A stretch of 64,000 nt of DNA from Nocardia carnea NBRC 14403 (GTDB lineage Bacteria > Actinomycetota > Actinomycetes > Mycobacteriales > Mycobacteriaceae), in the NCBI RefSeq assembly GCF_000308515.1, contig NZ_BAFV01000003.1, forward strand, positions 119,422-183,421. The letters run 5' to 3'. The notes under the pieces were generated by a model, which searched no databases, had not been told where the DNA came from, and worked only from the letters and a program-made list of their open reading frames with translations. Each line of letters starts with the position of its first letter. Position 1 is the stretch's first letter. Made by a program: the position numbers and the translations under genes. Positions 35,423 through 43,937 of the stretch are shown here, one piece after another.

Positions 35423-36718
35423 ATGTCGGTAACCGTTCCGCAGCGCATCCTCGTGGCACCCAGCGGATTCAAGGAAAGTCTCGGGGCGGAATCCGTGGCG
35501 CACGCCATTGCCGCGGGTCTGCGCCGGGTGCTGCCCGGCGTGCACGTCGATCTCGCCCCGATCGCCGACGGCGGCGAGGGCACCGCCGCCATGCTCGCCG
35601 CCGCGACCGGTGGCACACTGCGTCACCTCGATGTCACTGGGCCGGTGAATATTCCGGTGCGCGCCCAGTGGGCCCGGCTCGGGTTCCCCGCGGCGAAGAC
35701 GGCCGTGGTCGAGGTGGCCGCGGCCGCGGGGCTGCGGCAGGTACCGCGCGACCGCCGAGATCCCGGCGCCACCACGACAACCGGGGTCGGGCAGCTCATC
35801 GCGGCAGCGCTGGATTCGGATGCGGAGCGGATCGTGGTGGGCTGCGGCGATTCCGGTACCTGCGATGGCGGCGCCGGTGCGCTCCAGGCACTGGGTGCGC
35901 GGATCCTCGACCGATCCGGCTCCGAAATAGGCCGTGGTGGTTATGAACTCGCGCGGGCTGCGCGCCTCGACCTCTCCGGCCTGCACCCCGGACTGCCCCG
36001 CGCCGAAATCGTGGTGGCGGGTAACCCGCACAATCTCCTCTGCGGCCCCCGCGGTGTCGCGCGTGTTTTCGGACCGCAGAAAGGAGCAACACCCGCGCAG
36101 GTCGAAGCACTGTCGCTCGCGCTGGACAACTGGGCGGCGATACTCGAACGCGACGGCCGGGCACTCGGCGATCTGCGCACCGGGCCGGTGACCGGCGCAT
36201 CCGGTGGGCTCGGCGCCGGGCTGGCCGGCGGGGTGGGCGCGGCGTTGCGTTCCCGATTCGACGCACTGCTGGACTCCGGCCTCACCGGGGCGGACCTGGA
36301 CCGCCGGATCGGCCTGGCGGATCTGGTGATCACCGCGGAAGGCGCGATCGACCTGCAGACCCCACACGGCAAGGTGCCGGCCGAAATCGCCCGCAGGTCC
36401 CGCGCGCAGGGGGTGCCGGTGGTCGCGCTGGCCGGTTCGCTGGGAGAGGGCGCGCCGTCGGTCCACGAGGTCGGTATCGGCGCCATCGCCTCGATCATCC
36501 CGGTGCCCATGGCCCTCGCCGATGCGGTGGCGGATGCCGAACACCTGCTCACCGATGCCGCCGAACGCATGATGCGGATGCTGCTGGTCGGCGGAGCGCT
36601 CTCGGTGCGGATGGGTCGCGGTGCGAACCGTCCCGCCCGGCCCGTCCTGGGTGCCCGCCGCGCCACCGGACCTCGTATACCGGCTGCCCGTGGCCGGGCT
36701 CGCGGGCAGAATCGGTGA
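35423..36718 (+). CDS. Glycerate kinase (GlxK/GarK family)
   Basis: Glycerate 2-kinase family, 431 residues. It phosphorylates D-glycerate with ATP to feed glycolysis from glyoxylate, tartrate or glucarate routes. Motifs: LVAPSGFKESLGAESVAHAI (in two parts) at the N terminus, LAPIADGGEGT, VVGCGDSGTCDGGAGALQALG, and PHGKVPAEIARRSRAQGVPVVAL. The last 40 residues (Arg/Pro-rich) exceed the usual length of about 380. It starts 33 bases after the permease with GAAAGG before ATG. The set regulator-permease-kinase forms a likely organic-acid utilisation operon. Confidence 0.9.
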   Translation: MSVTVPQRILVAPSGFKESLGAESVAHAIAAGLRRVLPGVHVDLAPIADGGEGTAAMLAAATGGTLRHLDVTGPVNIPVRAQWARLGFPAAKTAVVEVAAAAGLRQVPRDRRDPGATTTTGVGQLIAAALDSDAERIVVGCGDSGTCDGGAGALQALGARILDRSGSEIGRGGYELARAARLDLSGLHPGLPRAEIVVAGNPHNLLCGPRGVARVFGPQKGATPAQVEALSLALDNWAAILERDGRALGDLRTGPVTGASGGLGAGLAGGVGAALRSRFDALLDSGLTGADLDRRIGLADLVITAEGAIDLQTPHGKVPAEIARRSRAQGVPVVALAGSLGEGAPSVHEVGIGAIASIIPVPMALADAVADAEHLLTDAAERMMRMLLVGGALSVRMGRGANRPARPVLGARRATGPRIPAARGRARGQNR

Positions 36719-36964
36719 GGTTACGTCCACGCCGGGTGGCAGCGCGGTCCGGTTCGATTCGAGCACCGCTACGCGATATCCACACCCGTGCTCCGCGCTG
36801 GGCGCCGCCCCCTTGCGACTCGTAGGTGCCTTCCAATCGGGTTCTGGCAACCATGCAGGTCATGCATCGGCCGGCATCGCAGCTACCAGCGAGGTTCGGC
36901 CCCGGCGGCGTACTGTTCCGCCACGGGCAACGCGGATCCGGAGTGCACTGAGGCGAGCGGGAGA

Positions 36965-38218
36965 TCAGTCGGGTACCGGTTGTGCCGCCGGGTATTCCGG
37001 GAGGGTGTAGCTCTCGGTCTCCGATAGCATGCGGGTCATCAGCGGCTGCATCAGCCGGGATGCCGCGAGGCGGGCGAAGGCGTGGGCCGCTCGGATTCCG
37101 GTCTTTGTTCGCGGGGCCATACCTTTCACACCACCCGGCGGCAACTGCTGTGCGGTTTCGACGAACGGTCGCAGGGTTTCGGTGTAGCGGGAGAGGGCGG
37201 CGGCCGGGTTGCGCGGCGGCCGGGCGATCTCCCCGGCCAGTACGTAGGCGCCCACCAGCGCCATGGCCGTGCCCTGGCCACTCAGTGGCGACCCGCAGTA
37301 GCCGGCGTCACCGGCCAGCGCGACCCGTCCGGTGGTCCAGTGCGGGAGGGTGATCCGCGCGATCTCGTCGAAATAGAAATCCTCGGCCCGCTCCATCGCG
37401 TCGAGGATGGCGGCCGTCTGCCAGCCGCCGCCGGCGAGGCTTGCGCGGATGAGTTCCTGCTGGGCCGCGATATTGCCCCGCAGCGCCGGGTCCGGATCGG
37501 TCCGGATGATGACCATCGCCTTGGCGGTGGCCGGATCGGCATCGGGACGCAGGCCTGCCACGACGCCACCGGGCATCGAATACATGGTCATCCAGTGCGG
37601 TTCGATTCCGGCCGGGGTCGGCATCGTGAAGAACGATGTATAGGCGCCGAGGTAGGTGCTGAACCGTTCCTCGGGTCCGAATGCCAGCCGCCGGGTCGCC
37701 GAGTGCAGGCCGTCGGCGCCGATCACCAGCTCGAATTCCGCGGTGGCGCCCGAGGCGAAATCCACCCGGACACCTTCGTTGTGTTCGTGCAGGTCGCGAA
37801 TCCATTCCCCGTATCGGTAGTCGACGCCCGGATTGCCGGGGTGGCCCGCGGCATCGGAGATCGCGTCGAGCAGAACCTGGTTCAGGTCGCCGCGGGTTAT
37901 CTCGATTTCGGCGACCGCGCCGTTACCGCCGAAGAGGTCCGCGGGCATGCGGACTATCTCGTGTCCGGCGTTGTCGACATGGACCATGCCGCGTTCGTCG
38001 AGCCGGTGTCGCTGGATCCCGGGCATCAGGCCCATCCGTTCGGCGACGGTCCGGCTGGGTCCACGCAGGTCGACGGCCTGACCACCGGGGCGGGGAGCGG
38101 GGGCGCGTTCGACCACGGTCGGCCGGATACCGGCTCGGGACAGTTGCAGGGCGACGGCGTTGCCGGCGATTCCGCCGCCGGAGATCAGCACTCTGGGGGC
38201 GGTGGCGTGTGTGGTCAT
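36965..38218 (-). CDS. FAD-dependent monooxygenase (PHBH-type)
   Basis: A class A flavoprotein monooxygenase of 417 residues. FAD loop VLISGGGIAGNAVALQLSRAG at the N terminus (in two parts), middle DG motif LVIGADGLHSATRRLAF, and GD motif VALAGDAGYCGSPLSGQGTAMAL. It should use NAD(P)H and O2 to hydroxylate an aromatic, antibiotic or similar small molecule; TetX-like and rifampicin-inactivating relatives belong here. ATG 38218 follows GAGGAA. It is divergent from a TetR gene with three operator-like repeats between, so it is probably derepressed by its own substrate. Confidence 0.85.
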   Translation of the reverse strand: MTTHATAPRVLISGGGIAGNAVALQLSRAGIRPTVVERAPAPRPGGQAVDLRGPSRTVAERMGLMPGIQRHRLDERGMVHVDNAGHEIVRMPADLFGGNGAVAEIEITRGDLNQVLLDAISDAAGHPGNPGVDYRYGEWIRDLHEHNEGVRVDFASGATAEFELVIGADGLHSATRRLAFGPEERFSTYLGAYTSFFTMPTPAGIEPHWMTMYSMPGGVVAGLRPDADPATAKAMVIIRTDPDPALRGNIAAQQELIRASLAGGGWQTAAILDAMERAEDFYFDEIARITLPHWTTGRVALAGDAGYCGSPLSGQGTAMALVGAYVLAGEIARPPRNPAAALSRYTETLRPFVETAQQLPPGGVKGMAPRTKTGIRAAHAFARLAASRLMQPLMTRMLSETESYTLPEYPAAQPVPD

Positions 38219-38250
38219 GGGTTCCTCGCTGAGCTGTTTGATCGTTCGTC

Positions 38251-38303
38251 TTAGACAAATGTCTAACACAAGCGTAGAACAACTGTCTAGGACAAACGTC
38301 TAA
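38251..38303. promoter_or_regulatory. Three operator-like repeats between monooxygenase and tetR
   Basis: Site 1 TTAGACAAATGTCTAA (38251-38266, a 16-base near-perfect palindrome), site 2 TAGAACAACTGTCTA (38275-38289) and site 3 TAGGACAAACGTCTAA (38288-38303) share TAG-ACAA-GTCTA. Sites 2 and 3 overlap by 2 bases. Further TAGAC/GTCT half-sites flank them. The arrangement fits repression of both divergent genes by the TetR protein. Confidence 0.75.
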
Positions 38304-38325
38304 GACGAGCGGTTAAGGTGTGCTC

Positions 38326-38934
38326 ATGGGAAACAAGGAGGACCTGCTGGCTGCCGCGCGCACCTGCATCTACGAGCGCGGATTCGCCGCGACCACGGCC
38401 CGGGATATCGCCACCGAAGCAGGCGTGAGCCTCGCCGCCATCGGCTACCACTTCGGATCCAAGGACCGGCTCCTCACCGAAGCCTTCACCGACGAGACCG
38501 GCCGGGTGATCGGTGACGACCTCGAACTCCGGATCCGCGCCACCGCGGGGCAATCGCCCGCCACCGCGTTCCCGCAGGTCTGGGAGGGAATCGCCGAGTT
38601 GTTCGAACGCAACCGGGAAGTCCTGGTAGCGAGTGTGGAGAACTTGGTCAGGGTCCACCGGACGCCCAGCGAACAAGCGCGGATGGGGGAGCTGAGCGAA
38701 ACCGGGGCCACCGAACTCGCGACCTCGCTGGCCGAAACCCATCCGGATCTGGACCCGGCGCACGCCCACGCCCTCGGCGGGCTCTACATGATCCTGCTCA
38801 ACGGATTGGTCATGCAATGGATGAGCCATCCGGAGGGCGCCCTGCCCACCGGCGCGGAACTCGGCGCGGCGCTATCCGCACTGACCGGGGAAAATAGGCC
38901 CGGATACGAGAAAACCCCTGACCAGAAAAACTGA
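38326..38934 (+). CDS. TetR-family transcriptional regulator
   Basis: A 202-residue TetR repressor. The N-terminal helix-turn-helix is unmistakable (IYERGFAATTARDIATEAGV, SLAAIGYHFGSKDRLLTEAF); the rest is an all-helical ligand-binding domain. ATG 38326 has AAGGTG upstream. The gene is divergent from the flavin monooxygenase, with three shared operator-like palindromes, so it probably represses both. Its 3' end overlaps the terminator hairpin. Confidence 0.9.
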   Translation: MGNKEDLLAAARTCIYERGFAATTARDIATEAGVSLAAIGYHFGSKDRLLTEAFTDETGRVIGDDLELRIRATAGQSPATAFPQVWEGIAELFERNREVLVASVENLVRVHRTPSEQARMGELSETGATELATSLAETHPDLDPAHAHALGGLYMILLNGLVMQWMSHPEGALPTGAELGAALSALTGENRPGYEKTPDQKN

Positions 38935-38942
38935 TCAGGGGT
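38914..38942 (-). terminator. Terminator for tRNA-Pro, shared with tetR
   Basis: A 12-base stem (ACCCCTGACCAG / CTGATCAGGGGT, one mismatch) with an AAAAA loop. On the minus strand the hairpin is followed by TTTTC, a classical intrinsic terminator 24 bases after the tRNA. It overlaps the tetR stop on the plus strand. Confidence 0.8.
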
Positions 38943-38965
38943 CAATCGTGTCTCGACCACACGAG

Positions 38966-39039
<74 letters not shown>

Positions 39040-39123
39040 TGAAGCGGACCTGAGGTAGCTTACCCCAGGTCCGGTCCGGAAAAGAAACCGGCAGCTCGAG
39101 GCCGTTTTTCCGGGCGACAAAAC

Positions 39124-40083
39124 CTATCTGGCCACTGCCTGCGAGGCCGAGACGTGGCCGGAATCGGTGGCGGGCTTTTTCGGCGGCACTGCCACCAGGG
39201 TGAGCAGCGTCGCTTCCGGACGGCAGCAGAAACGGTAGGGCGCCCACGGTGAGGTGCCGATACCGGCGGATACGTGCAGCCGCGTGTGGGCGCCCCATTT
39301 GGACGGGCCCTTCACGCGGGAGCGGTCGATATCGCAATTGGTCACCAGGGCGCCGTAACCGGGCAGGCACAGCTGGCCGCCGTGCGTATGGCCGGCCAGT
39401 ACCAGGTCGTAGCCGTCCTCGGCGAAGCGATCCAGGACCCGGGGCTCCGGCGAATGCGTGAGACCGAGCCGCAGATCGGCCAGCGGATTGGGGGCGCCGG
39501 CGATGGTGTCGTAGCGGTCGCGCTGCATATGCGGATCGTCGACGCCCGCACTGGCGATCCGGATACCGCCCACCTCGATATCGCGGCGGATGTGGGTGAG
39601 ATCCAGCCAGCCGCGTTCGGTGAACGCCGCCCGCAGATCCTTCCACGGCAGCGGAGCACCGTGGACCCGCTTGTGATTCTTGTCGAAGTACTTCAGCGGG
39701 TTCTTCGGTACCGGCGCGAAATAGTCGTTGCTGCCGAATACGAACAGACCGGGGCGCGACAACAGCGGGCCCAGCGACTGCACCACCGCCGGTACGGCCT
39801 TCTGGTGGGACAGATTGTCACCGGTGTTGATCACCAGGTCCGGTTCCAGGCGGTCGAGCTCTCGCAACCACTGCTGTTTGAGCTTCTGCCCGGGGGTCAT
39901 GTGCAGATCGCTGATATGCAATATCCGCAGCGGAGCGGAACCCGGCCGCAGTACCGGCATGGTGGCTTCGCGCAGAACGAAGGCATTGCGTTCGATCAGT
40001 GAGGCGTAGCCGACTCCGGCAGCCGCGGCTCCGGCTGCGCCGAACGCGGTCCGGCGCAGGGCCGACGTCGAGATCACGGGCAT
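39124..40083 (-). CDS. Calcineurin-like metallophosphoesterase
   Basis: A 319-residue YkuE/Rv3683-type metallophosphoesterase. An N-terminal segment (LRRTAFGAAGAAAAGVGYASL) looks like a signal or Tat-type anchor, so the enzyme probably works outside or at the membrane. Dinuclear metal motifs in order: ISDLHM, NTGDNL, GSNDY, LTHSPEP, LAGHTHGGQL. Family members hydrolyse UDP-linked lipids or phosphodiesters; the substrate is unknown. It lies beside ponA2 as in mycobacteria, with yqeY interposed. Confidence 0.87.
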   Translation of the reverse strand: MPVISTSALRRTAFGAAGAAAAGVGYASLIERNAFVLREATMPVLRPGSAPLRILHISDLHMTPGQKLKQQWLRELDRLEPDLVINTGDNLSHQKAVPAVVQSLGPLLSRPGLFVFGSNDYFAPVPKNPLKYFDKNHKRVHGAPLPWKDLRAAFTERGWLDLTHIRRDIEVGGIRIASAGVDDPHMQRDRYDTIAGAPNPLADLRLGLTHSPEPRVLDRFAEDGYDLVLAGHTHGGQLCLPGYGALVTNCDIDRSRVKGPSKWGAHTRLHVSAGIGTSPWAPYRFCCRPEATLLTLVAVPPKKPATDSGHVSASQAVAR

Positions 40084-40274
40084 TTGCCCAGCATAGGTGA
40101 CCAGCAGGCGCAGTGCGCAGCGTGATCAACCACAGTTACGGCGCCGTAGCAGGCGGATTACCTGCTCATGCTTGCCCACGCCGGGCCTGTGGCCTTGGGA
40201 AACAATGCGATAACCGCAGGTGGACACGCCCGGTGCGGAAGGATAAAGCGATGGGCGTGGCGCGGCGCAGCGGC

Positions 40275-40280
40275 TACCGT
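40275..40280 (+). promoter_or_regulatory. -10 element (TACCGT) for a leaderless yqeY mRNA
   Basis: TACCGT ends 7 bases upstream of ATG 40288, and no Shine-Dalgarno sequence is present. Confidence 0.5.
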
Positions 40281-40287
40281 TGCGCCC

Positions 40288-40752
40288 ATGTCGGAACTGA
40301 AAACGAGGCTACGCGCCGATATGACCGCCGCGATGAAAGCGAAGGACTCGCTGCGGCTCAATACGCTGCGGATGCTGCTCGCCGCCGTGCAGACGGCCGA
40401 AGTGGCCGGCAAGGAATCCCGGGAACTCTCCGATGCGGAGGTCGTCGCGGTGCTCACCAAAGAGTCGAAGAAGCGCAACGAAGCCGCGGAGATCTACACC
40501 CAGGCCGGGCGTGGCGAGCTGGCCGCCAACGAGCATGCCGAGGCGCGGATCATCGACGAATATCTGCCCACCCAGTTGACCGACGCGGAGGTCGCCGATA
40601 TCGCCGATACCGCTATCGCCCAGGTCGCGGAGGACCTGGGGGAGCGGCCGGGGAAACGGCAGATGGGGCAGGTCATGAAGGTCGCGACCGGGCTGGCTGC
40701 CGGGAAGGCCGACGGTTCCCGGGTCTCGGCGGCGGTGAAGGCGCGGCTCTAG
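40288..40752 (+). CDS. yqeY: GatB/YqeY domain protein
   Basis: A 154-residue YqeY-like protein: LKTRLRADMTAAMKAKDSLR, NTLRMLLAAVQTAEV, IIDEYLPTQLTDAEV, GKRQMGQVMKVATGLAAGKADG (in two helices). The domain resembles the tRNA-binding tail of GatB and occurs as a stand-alone protein in many bacteria with unproven function. The start is fixed by the -10 seven bases upstream. It lies between the metallophosphoesterase and ponA2, convergent with ponA2. Confidence 0.9.
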   Translation: MSELKTRLRADMTAAMKAKDSLRLNTLRMLLAAVQTAEVAGKESRELSDAEVVAVLTKESKKRNEAAEIYTQAGRGELAANEHAEARIIDEYLPTQLTDAEVADIADTAIAQVAEDLGERPGKRQMGQVMKVATGLAAGKADGSRVSAAVKARL

Positions 40753-40782
40753 ACGTTCGCGCCGCGCCCGCACCGCCGGAGA

Positions 40783-43170
40783 TCACCGGGGTATCGGTAT
40801 CGGTATGGGAATCGGCGGCAGGAACGGCGGCAGCGGTGGCAGGCCGGGACCGTTCGGCGTCGAGGCGGGCGGACGTCCCGGCTCCGGCGCCTGCCGGACG
40901 GTCCCGTCGCTGAGATAGATCGTCACCTGCGAACCCGGAATGGCCGAACCGTTCGGCGTCGACCCGGTGACGGTGCCCTTCGGCGCCGAGCCGGGCGAAG
41001 TCACCGAGGTGACCTTGAAACCCGCGCCGGTGAGAGCGCCGGTCGCCTCACCCGCCGTCATCCCGACAACATCGGGGACCTGGGCGTTCTCCGAGCCCCG
41101 GACATATTTCTCGTCCACCGGCGGCAGGGCCGGCGGCGGGTAGTTCACCGAGGCTTCCTTGACGGCTTTGAACCAGCTCCGGGCCGGTTCGTTACCGCCG
41201 AACAGACCGTTGGCGTCGCTGGCCGGGCAGTTGCGCAGCGGGAACGAACAGATCTCGCCGGGGGTCGGGCTGTCACCGTAGATGTAGGCCGCGCCCGCCA
41301 TCGAATTGGTGAAACCGACGAACGCGGAGGAACGGTGGCTTTCGGTGGTCCCGGTTTTCGCGGCCACGGGCCCTTGCCAGCCGGTCGCCGCGGCGGCGGC
41401 CCCGGCGGTACCGCCCGGATCGTGGTCCTTACCCATCGCGTTGGCCAGAGTGTCGGCCAAGCCCGGTTCGACAACCTGCTCGCAGGCCTGCTCGGTGAGC
41501 GGCACCGGTTTGCCGTAGCGGTCGATCACCTCCGCGATGGGCGAGGGCGGGCACCAGGTCCCGCCGGAGGCCAGGGTGGCCGCCACATTCGACAGCTCCA
41601 GCGGGTTCACCGCGACCGGGCCGAGGGTGAACGAACCCAGGTTCTGGCCCTTGATCATGTCGGCCAGGCTCTGGTTGTCGAAACCGGAGGACCCCGGTTC
41701 GGTGTATGAGCGCAGGCCGAGCCGGACCGCCATATCCACGGTCGGCGTCACGCCGACGGCCTGGATGAGTTTCACGAAGGCCGTGTTGGGGGAGGTGGCC
41801 AACGCCTCGGTCACCGACATCGGCGATTTGTAGTTACCGGCGTTCTCGACGCAGTAGGTGGCGGGCGGGCAGCCGGGGGCGCCGCCGTTACCCATCCCGC
41901 GGGCGTCGAACCGGCCCGGAACGTCGAGCTGGGCGTTGATGCCCATGCCCTTCTCCATGGCCGCCGCCGTGGTGAACAATTTGAACACCGATCCCGCGCC
42001 GTCGCCGACCATCGAATACGGCTGGGCGAGCAGCGTCTCGTGTGCCTCCCGGTCCAGGCCGTAGGTGCGGCTGCTGGCCATTGCCAGTAGCGGATGTTTG
42101 TCCTTACCCGGGCCGATCAGTGACATGACCTCGGCGATATTCGGCAGATGCGGGTCGGCGTTCTCGGCGAGAGAACGTTTCACCGAGTCCTGCACGACCG
42201 GGTCCAGAGTGGTGCGGATGAGGTATCCGCCTTTCTGGATCTGTTCCTGGCTCAGCCCGGCCTCGGCGAGGTACTGCAGCGCGTAGTCGCAGAAGAAGCC
42301 GCGGTCATCGGCGGCGATACAGCCTTGCGGCAGGCCTTTCGGATCCGGCAGCACACCCAGCGGCTGGGTCTTCGCGGCCCGGAACTCCTCGGCCCGGCTG
42401 GGGATGTTCTGGATCATGGTGTCCAGGACGGTGTTGCGCCGCGCGGTCACACCCTCCGGGTTGGTGTAGGGGTTCAGTTTCGAACTGCTCTGCACCATGC
42501 CCGCGAGCATTGCCGATTGCGCGACGTTCAGATCTTTCGCATCGATACCGAAGTACGTCTGGGCGGCGTCCTGGATGCCGTAGGAGGAGTTGCCGAACGG
42601 GACCAGGTTCAGATACCGGGTGAGGATCTCGTCCTTGCTGAGCTCCTTGTCCAGGGTCAGCGCCATGCGGATCTCGCGGATCTTGCGCGCGGGAGTGGTC
42701 TCGATGGCGGCCCGGCGTTCGGCATCGGTTTTCGCGACCACCAGCAGGTTGAAGTTCTTCACGTACTGCTGGTCGAGCGTGGAGGCACCCTGCTGCACCT
42801 CGCCGCTGCTGGTATTGGTGAGGAAGGCGCGGATGGTGCCCTGCCAGTCGACACCGTGATGGTCGGCGAAGCGCTTGTCCTCTATGGAGACGATGGCCAG
42901 CTTCATATCGTTGGAGATCTGGTCGCTGGGCACTTCGAAGCGGCGCTGCTCGTACAGATAGGCGATGGGGTTACCGGCCGCGTCCACCATGGTGGAAACG
43001 GCCGGTACGGTTCCCTCGACCAGTTCCGCCGACACATTGTCGACAGCGTCGGCGGCGCGGTTCGAGACGAATCCGAAACCTCCGGCGACCGGGAACAACA
43101 TTCCGGCAACGAGTACGGAGGCGAGTACACAGCTGCCCGCCAGCTTGAGGAGCGCACGTGTGATCGGCAC
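40783..43170 (-). CDS. ponA2: Bifunctional class A penicillin-binding protein with PASTA domain
   Basis: A PBP of about 795 residues that polymerises and cross-links peptidoglycan. One N-terminal membrane helix; GT51 glycosyltransferase with catalytic Glu in SIEDKRFADHHGVDWQG and GASTLDQQYVKN; transpeptidase with SXXK (GSVFKLF), SPN (ATSPNTAF) and KTG (AKTGTTESHRS); one PASTA domain (VPDVVGMTAGEATGAL onward) and a Pro-rich tail. This is the PonA2 pattern. GTG 43170 is chosen because TACCCT lies 6 bases upstream and the predicted N terminus (MPITRALLKLAG) resembles mycobacterial PonA2; an upstream ATG at 43218 is an alternative. Divergent from whiB4, as in M. tuberculosis. Confidence 0.93.
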   Translation of the reverse strand: MPITRALLKLAGSCVLASVLVAGMLFPVAGGFGFVSNRAADAVDNVSAELVEGTVPAVSTMVDAAGNPIAYLYEQRRFEVPSDQISNDMKLAIVSIEDKRFADHHGVDWQGTIRAFLTNTSSGEVQQGASTLDQQYVKNFNLLVVAKTDAERRAAIETTPARKIREIRMALTLDKELSKDEILTRYLNLVPFGNSSYGIQDAAQTYFGIDAKDLNVAQSAMLAGMVQSSSKLNPYTNPEGVTARRNTVLDTMIQNIPSRAEEFRAAKTQPLGVLPDPKGLPQGCIAADDRGFFCDYALQYLAEAGLSQEQIQKGGYLIRTTLDPVVQDSVKRSLAENADPHLPNIAEVMSLIGPGKDKHPLLAMASSRTYGLDREAHETLLAQPYSMVGDGAGSVFKLFTTAAAMEKGMGINAQLDVPGRFDARGMGNGGAPGCPPATYCVENAGNYKSPMSVTEALATSPNTAFVKLIQAVGVTPTVDMAVRLGLRSYTEPGSSGFDNQSLADMIKGQNLGSFTLGPVAVNPLELSNVAATLASGGTWCPPSPIAEVIDRYGKPVPLTEQACEQVVEPGLADTLANAMGKDHDPGGTAGAAAAATGWQGPVAAKTGTTESHRSSAFVGFTNSMAGAAYIYGDSPTPGEICSFPLRNCPASDANGLFGGNEPARSWFKAVKEASVNYPPPALPPVDEKYVRGSENAQVPDVVGMTAGEATGALTGAGFKVTSVTSPGSAPKGTVTGSTPNGSAIPGSQVTIYLSDGTVRQAPEPGRPPASTPNGPGLPPLPPFLPPIPIPIPIPR

Positions 43171-43176
43171 AGCACC

Positions 43177-43182
43177 AGGGTA
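43177..43182 (-). promoter_or_regulatory. -10 element (TACCCT) of ponA2
   Basis: TACCCT on the minus strand ends 6 bases before GTG 43170, supporting a leaderless start there in preference to ATG 43218. Confidence 0.45.
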
Positions 43183-43354
43183 GAGGGTGGCCGTCCGGCG
43201 TCCGTGACGTGTGGACATTCGGTGTTGTGTATCCGGATTCGCCGATTGTGCGGCGAATCGCGGGGAGGGTGCCTGACGTGCGTATTCGGGCGTGGGGGCG
43301 GCCGACGCGGCGGGGGGTGCAGGGACGGACGTACCAAAAAGTCATCATCCGGTC

Positions 43355-43412
43355 TTGCGCTCGCGGCATACCTTTACCTAGATTGAGAGCTCAGTGTGAT
43401 AGAGCTAACACT
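43355..43412 (+). promoter_or_regulatory. whiB4 promoter with CRP-like site
   Basis: Possible -35 TTGCGC (43355-43360) and -10 TAGATT (43379-43384), spaced 18 bases. Immediately downstream, AGTGTGATAGAGCTAACACT (43393-43412) has arms AGTGT/ACACT and matches the CRP pattern TGTGA-N6-TCACA except for one base in the right half. Centred near +12 it would repress. crp itself lies 5 kb away. Confidence 0.5.
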
Positions 43413-43519
43413 CAATGTGGAATGTGGTGCACTTCGCAGCGGGGTTCGGGTTGCTGCGGAGTACACGCGATTCCGGAGCGCCGTGACCCGGTGTTCGGAC
43501 TGGCAAAGGGGCACACCAA

Positions 43520-43843
43520 ATGCACATGACAACCCCCGTCGCTCGCTTGGATGTAGAGCAGGCCGAAGCAAGGATCGCCTGGGTTTCCCAGGCCCGATGC
43601 AAGGAAGTCGATCCCGATCAGTTGTTCGTACGCGGCGCGGCGCAGCGCAAGGCGGCGACGATCTGCCGGCACTGCCCGGTCCTGATGGAGTGCGGGGCGG
43701 ACGCACTGGACAACAGAGTCGAGTTCGGAGTGTGGGGTGGTATGACCGAGCGGCAGCGACGGGCGCTGCTCAAACAGCATCCTGAGGTGACCTCCTGGGC
43801 GGATTTCTTCAACGCCCAGCGCCAGCACCAGATGGCGATGTAA
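43520..43843 (+). CDS. whiB4: WhiB-family iron-sulfur redox regulator, WhiB4-like
   Basis: A 107-residue WhiB protein. Four cysteines at 27, 49, 52 and 58 (ICRHCPVLMEC) bind a [4Fe-4S] cluster; GVWGG at 70-74 starts the DNA-contact segment. WhiB4 senses oxygen and oxidants and represses antioxidant genes in its apo form (known in mycobacteria). Identity as WhiB4 rests on the neighbours: divergent from ponA2 and next to the ArsA-like pair, as in Rv3679-Rv3682. AAAGGGG lies 8 bases before ATG 43520; ATG 43526 is an alternative. A long leader of about 130 bases and a CRP-like site suggest layered control. Confidence 0.92.
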   Translation: MHMTTPVARLDVEQAEARIAWVSQARCKEVDPDQLFVRGAAQRKAATICRHCPVLMECGADALDNRVEFGVWGGMTERQRRALLKQHPEVTSWADFFNAQRQHQMAM

Positions 43844-43863
43844 CCGTATCCCTATTGGACGAC

Positions 43864-43903
43864 CGGCCGCCGGGCATTCGAATCGCCGAATGCCCGGCGG
43901 TCG
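43864..43903. terminator. Bidirectional terminator between whiB4 and the ArsA-like genes
   Basis: A 14-base perfect stem CCGCCGGGCATTCG / CGAATGCCCGGCGG with a 6-base loop, extended by three more pairs (one G-U). Confidence 0.85.
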
Positions 43904-43937
43904 ATTGATCGGCCGGAAGATCCGGCTGTGAGACCGA

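Noticed and set aside
40783..43170. Phage or mobile origin for the right-hand half because of the holin-named gene
   Set aside because: The DUF1469 protein is a chromosomal family in conserved order with marP, ephE and acs; no phage structural, integrase or lysis genes are present.
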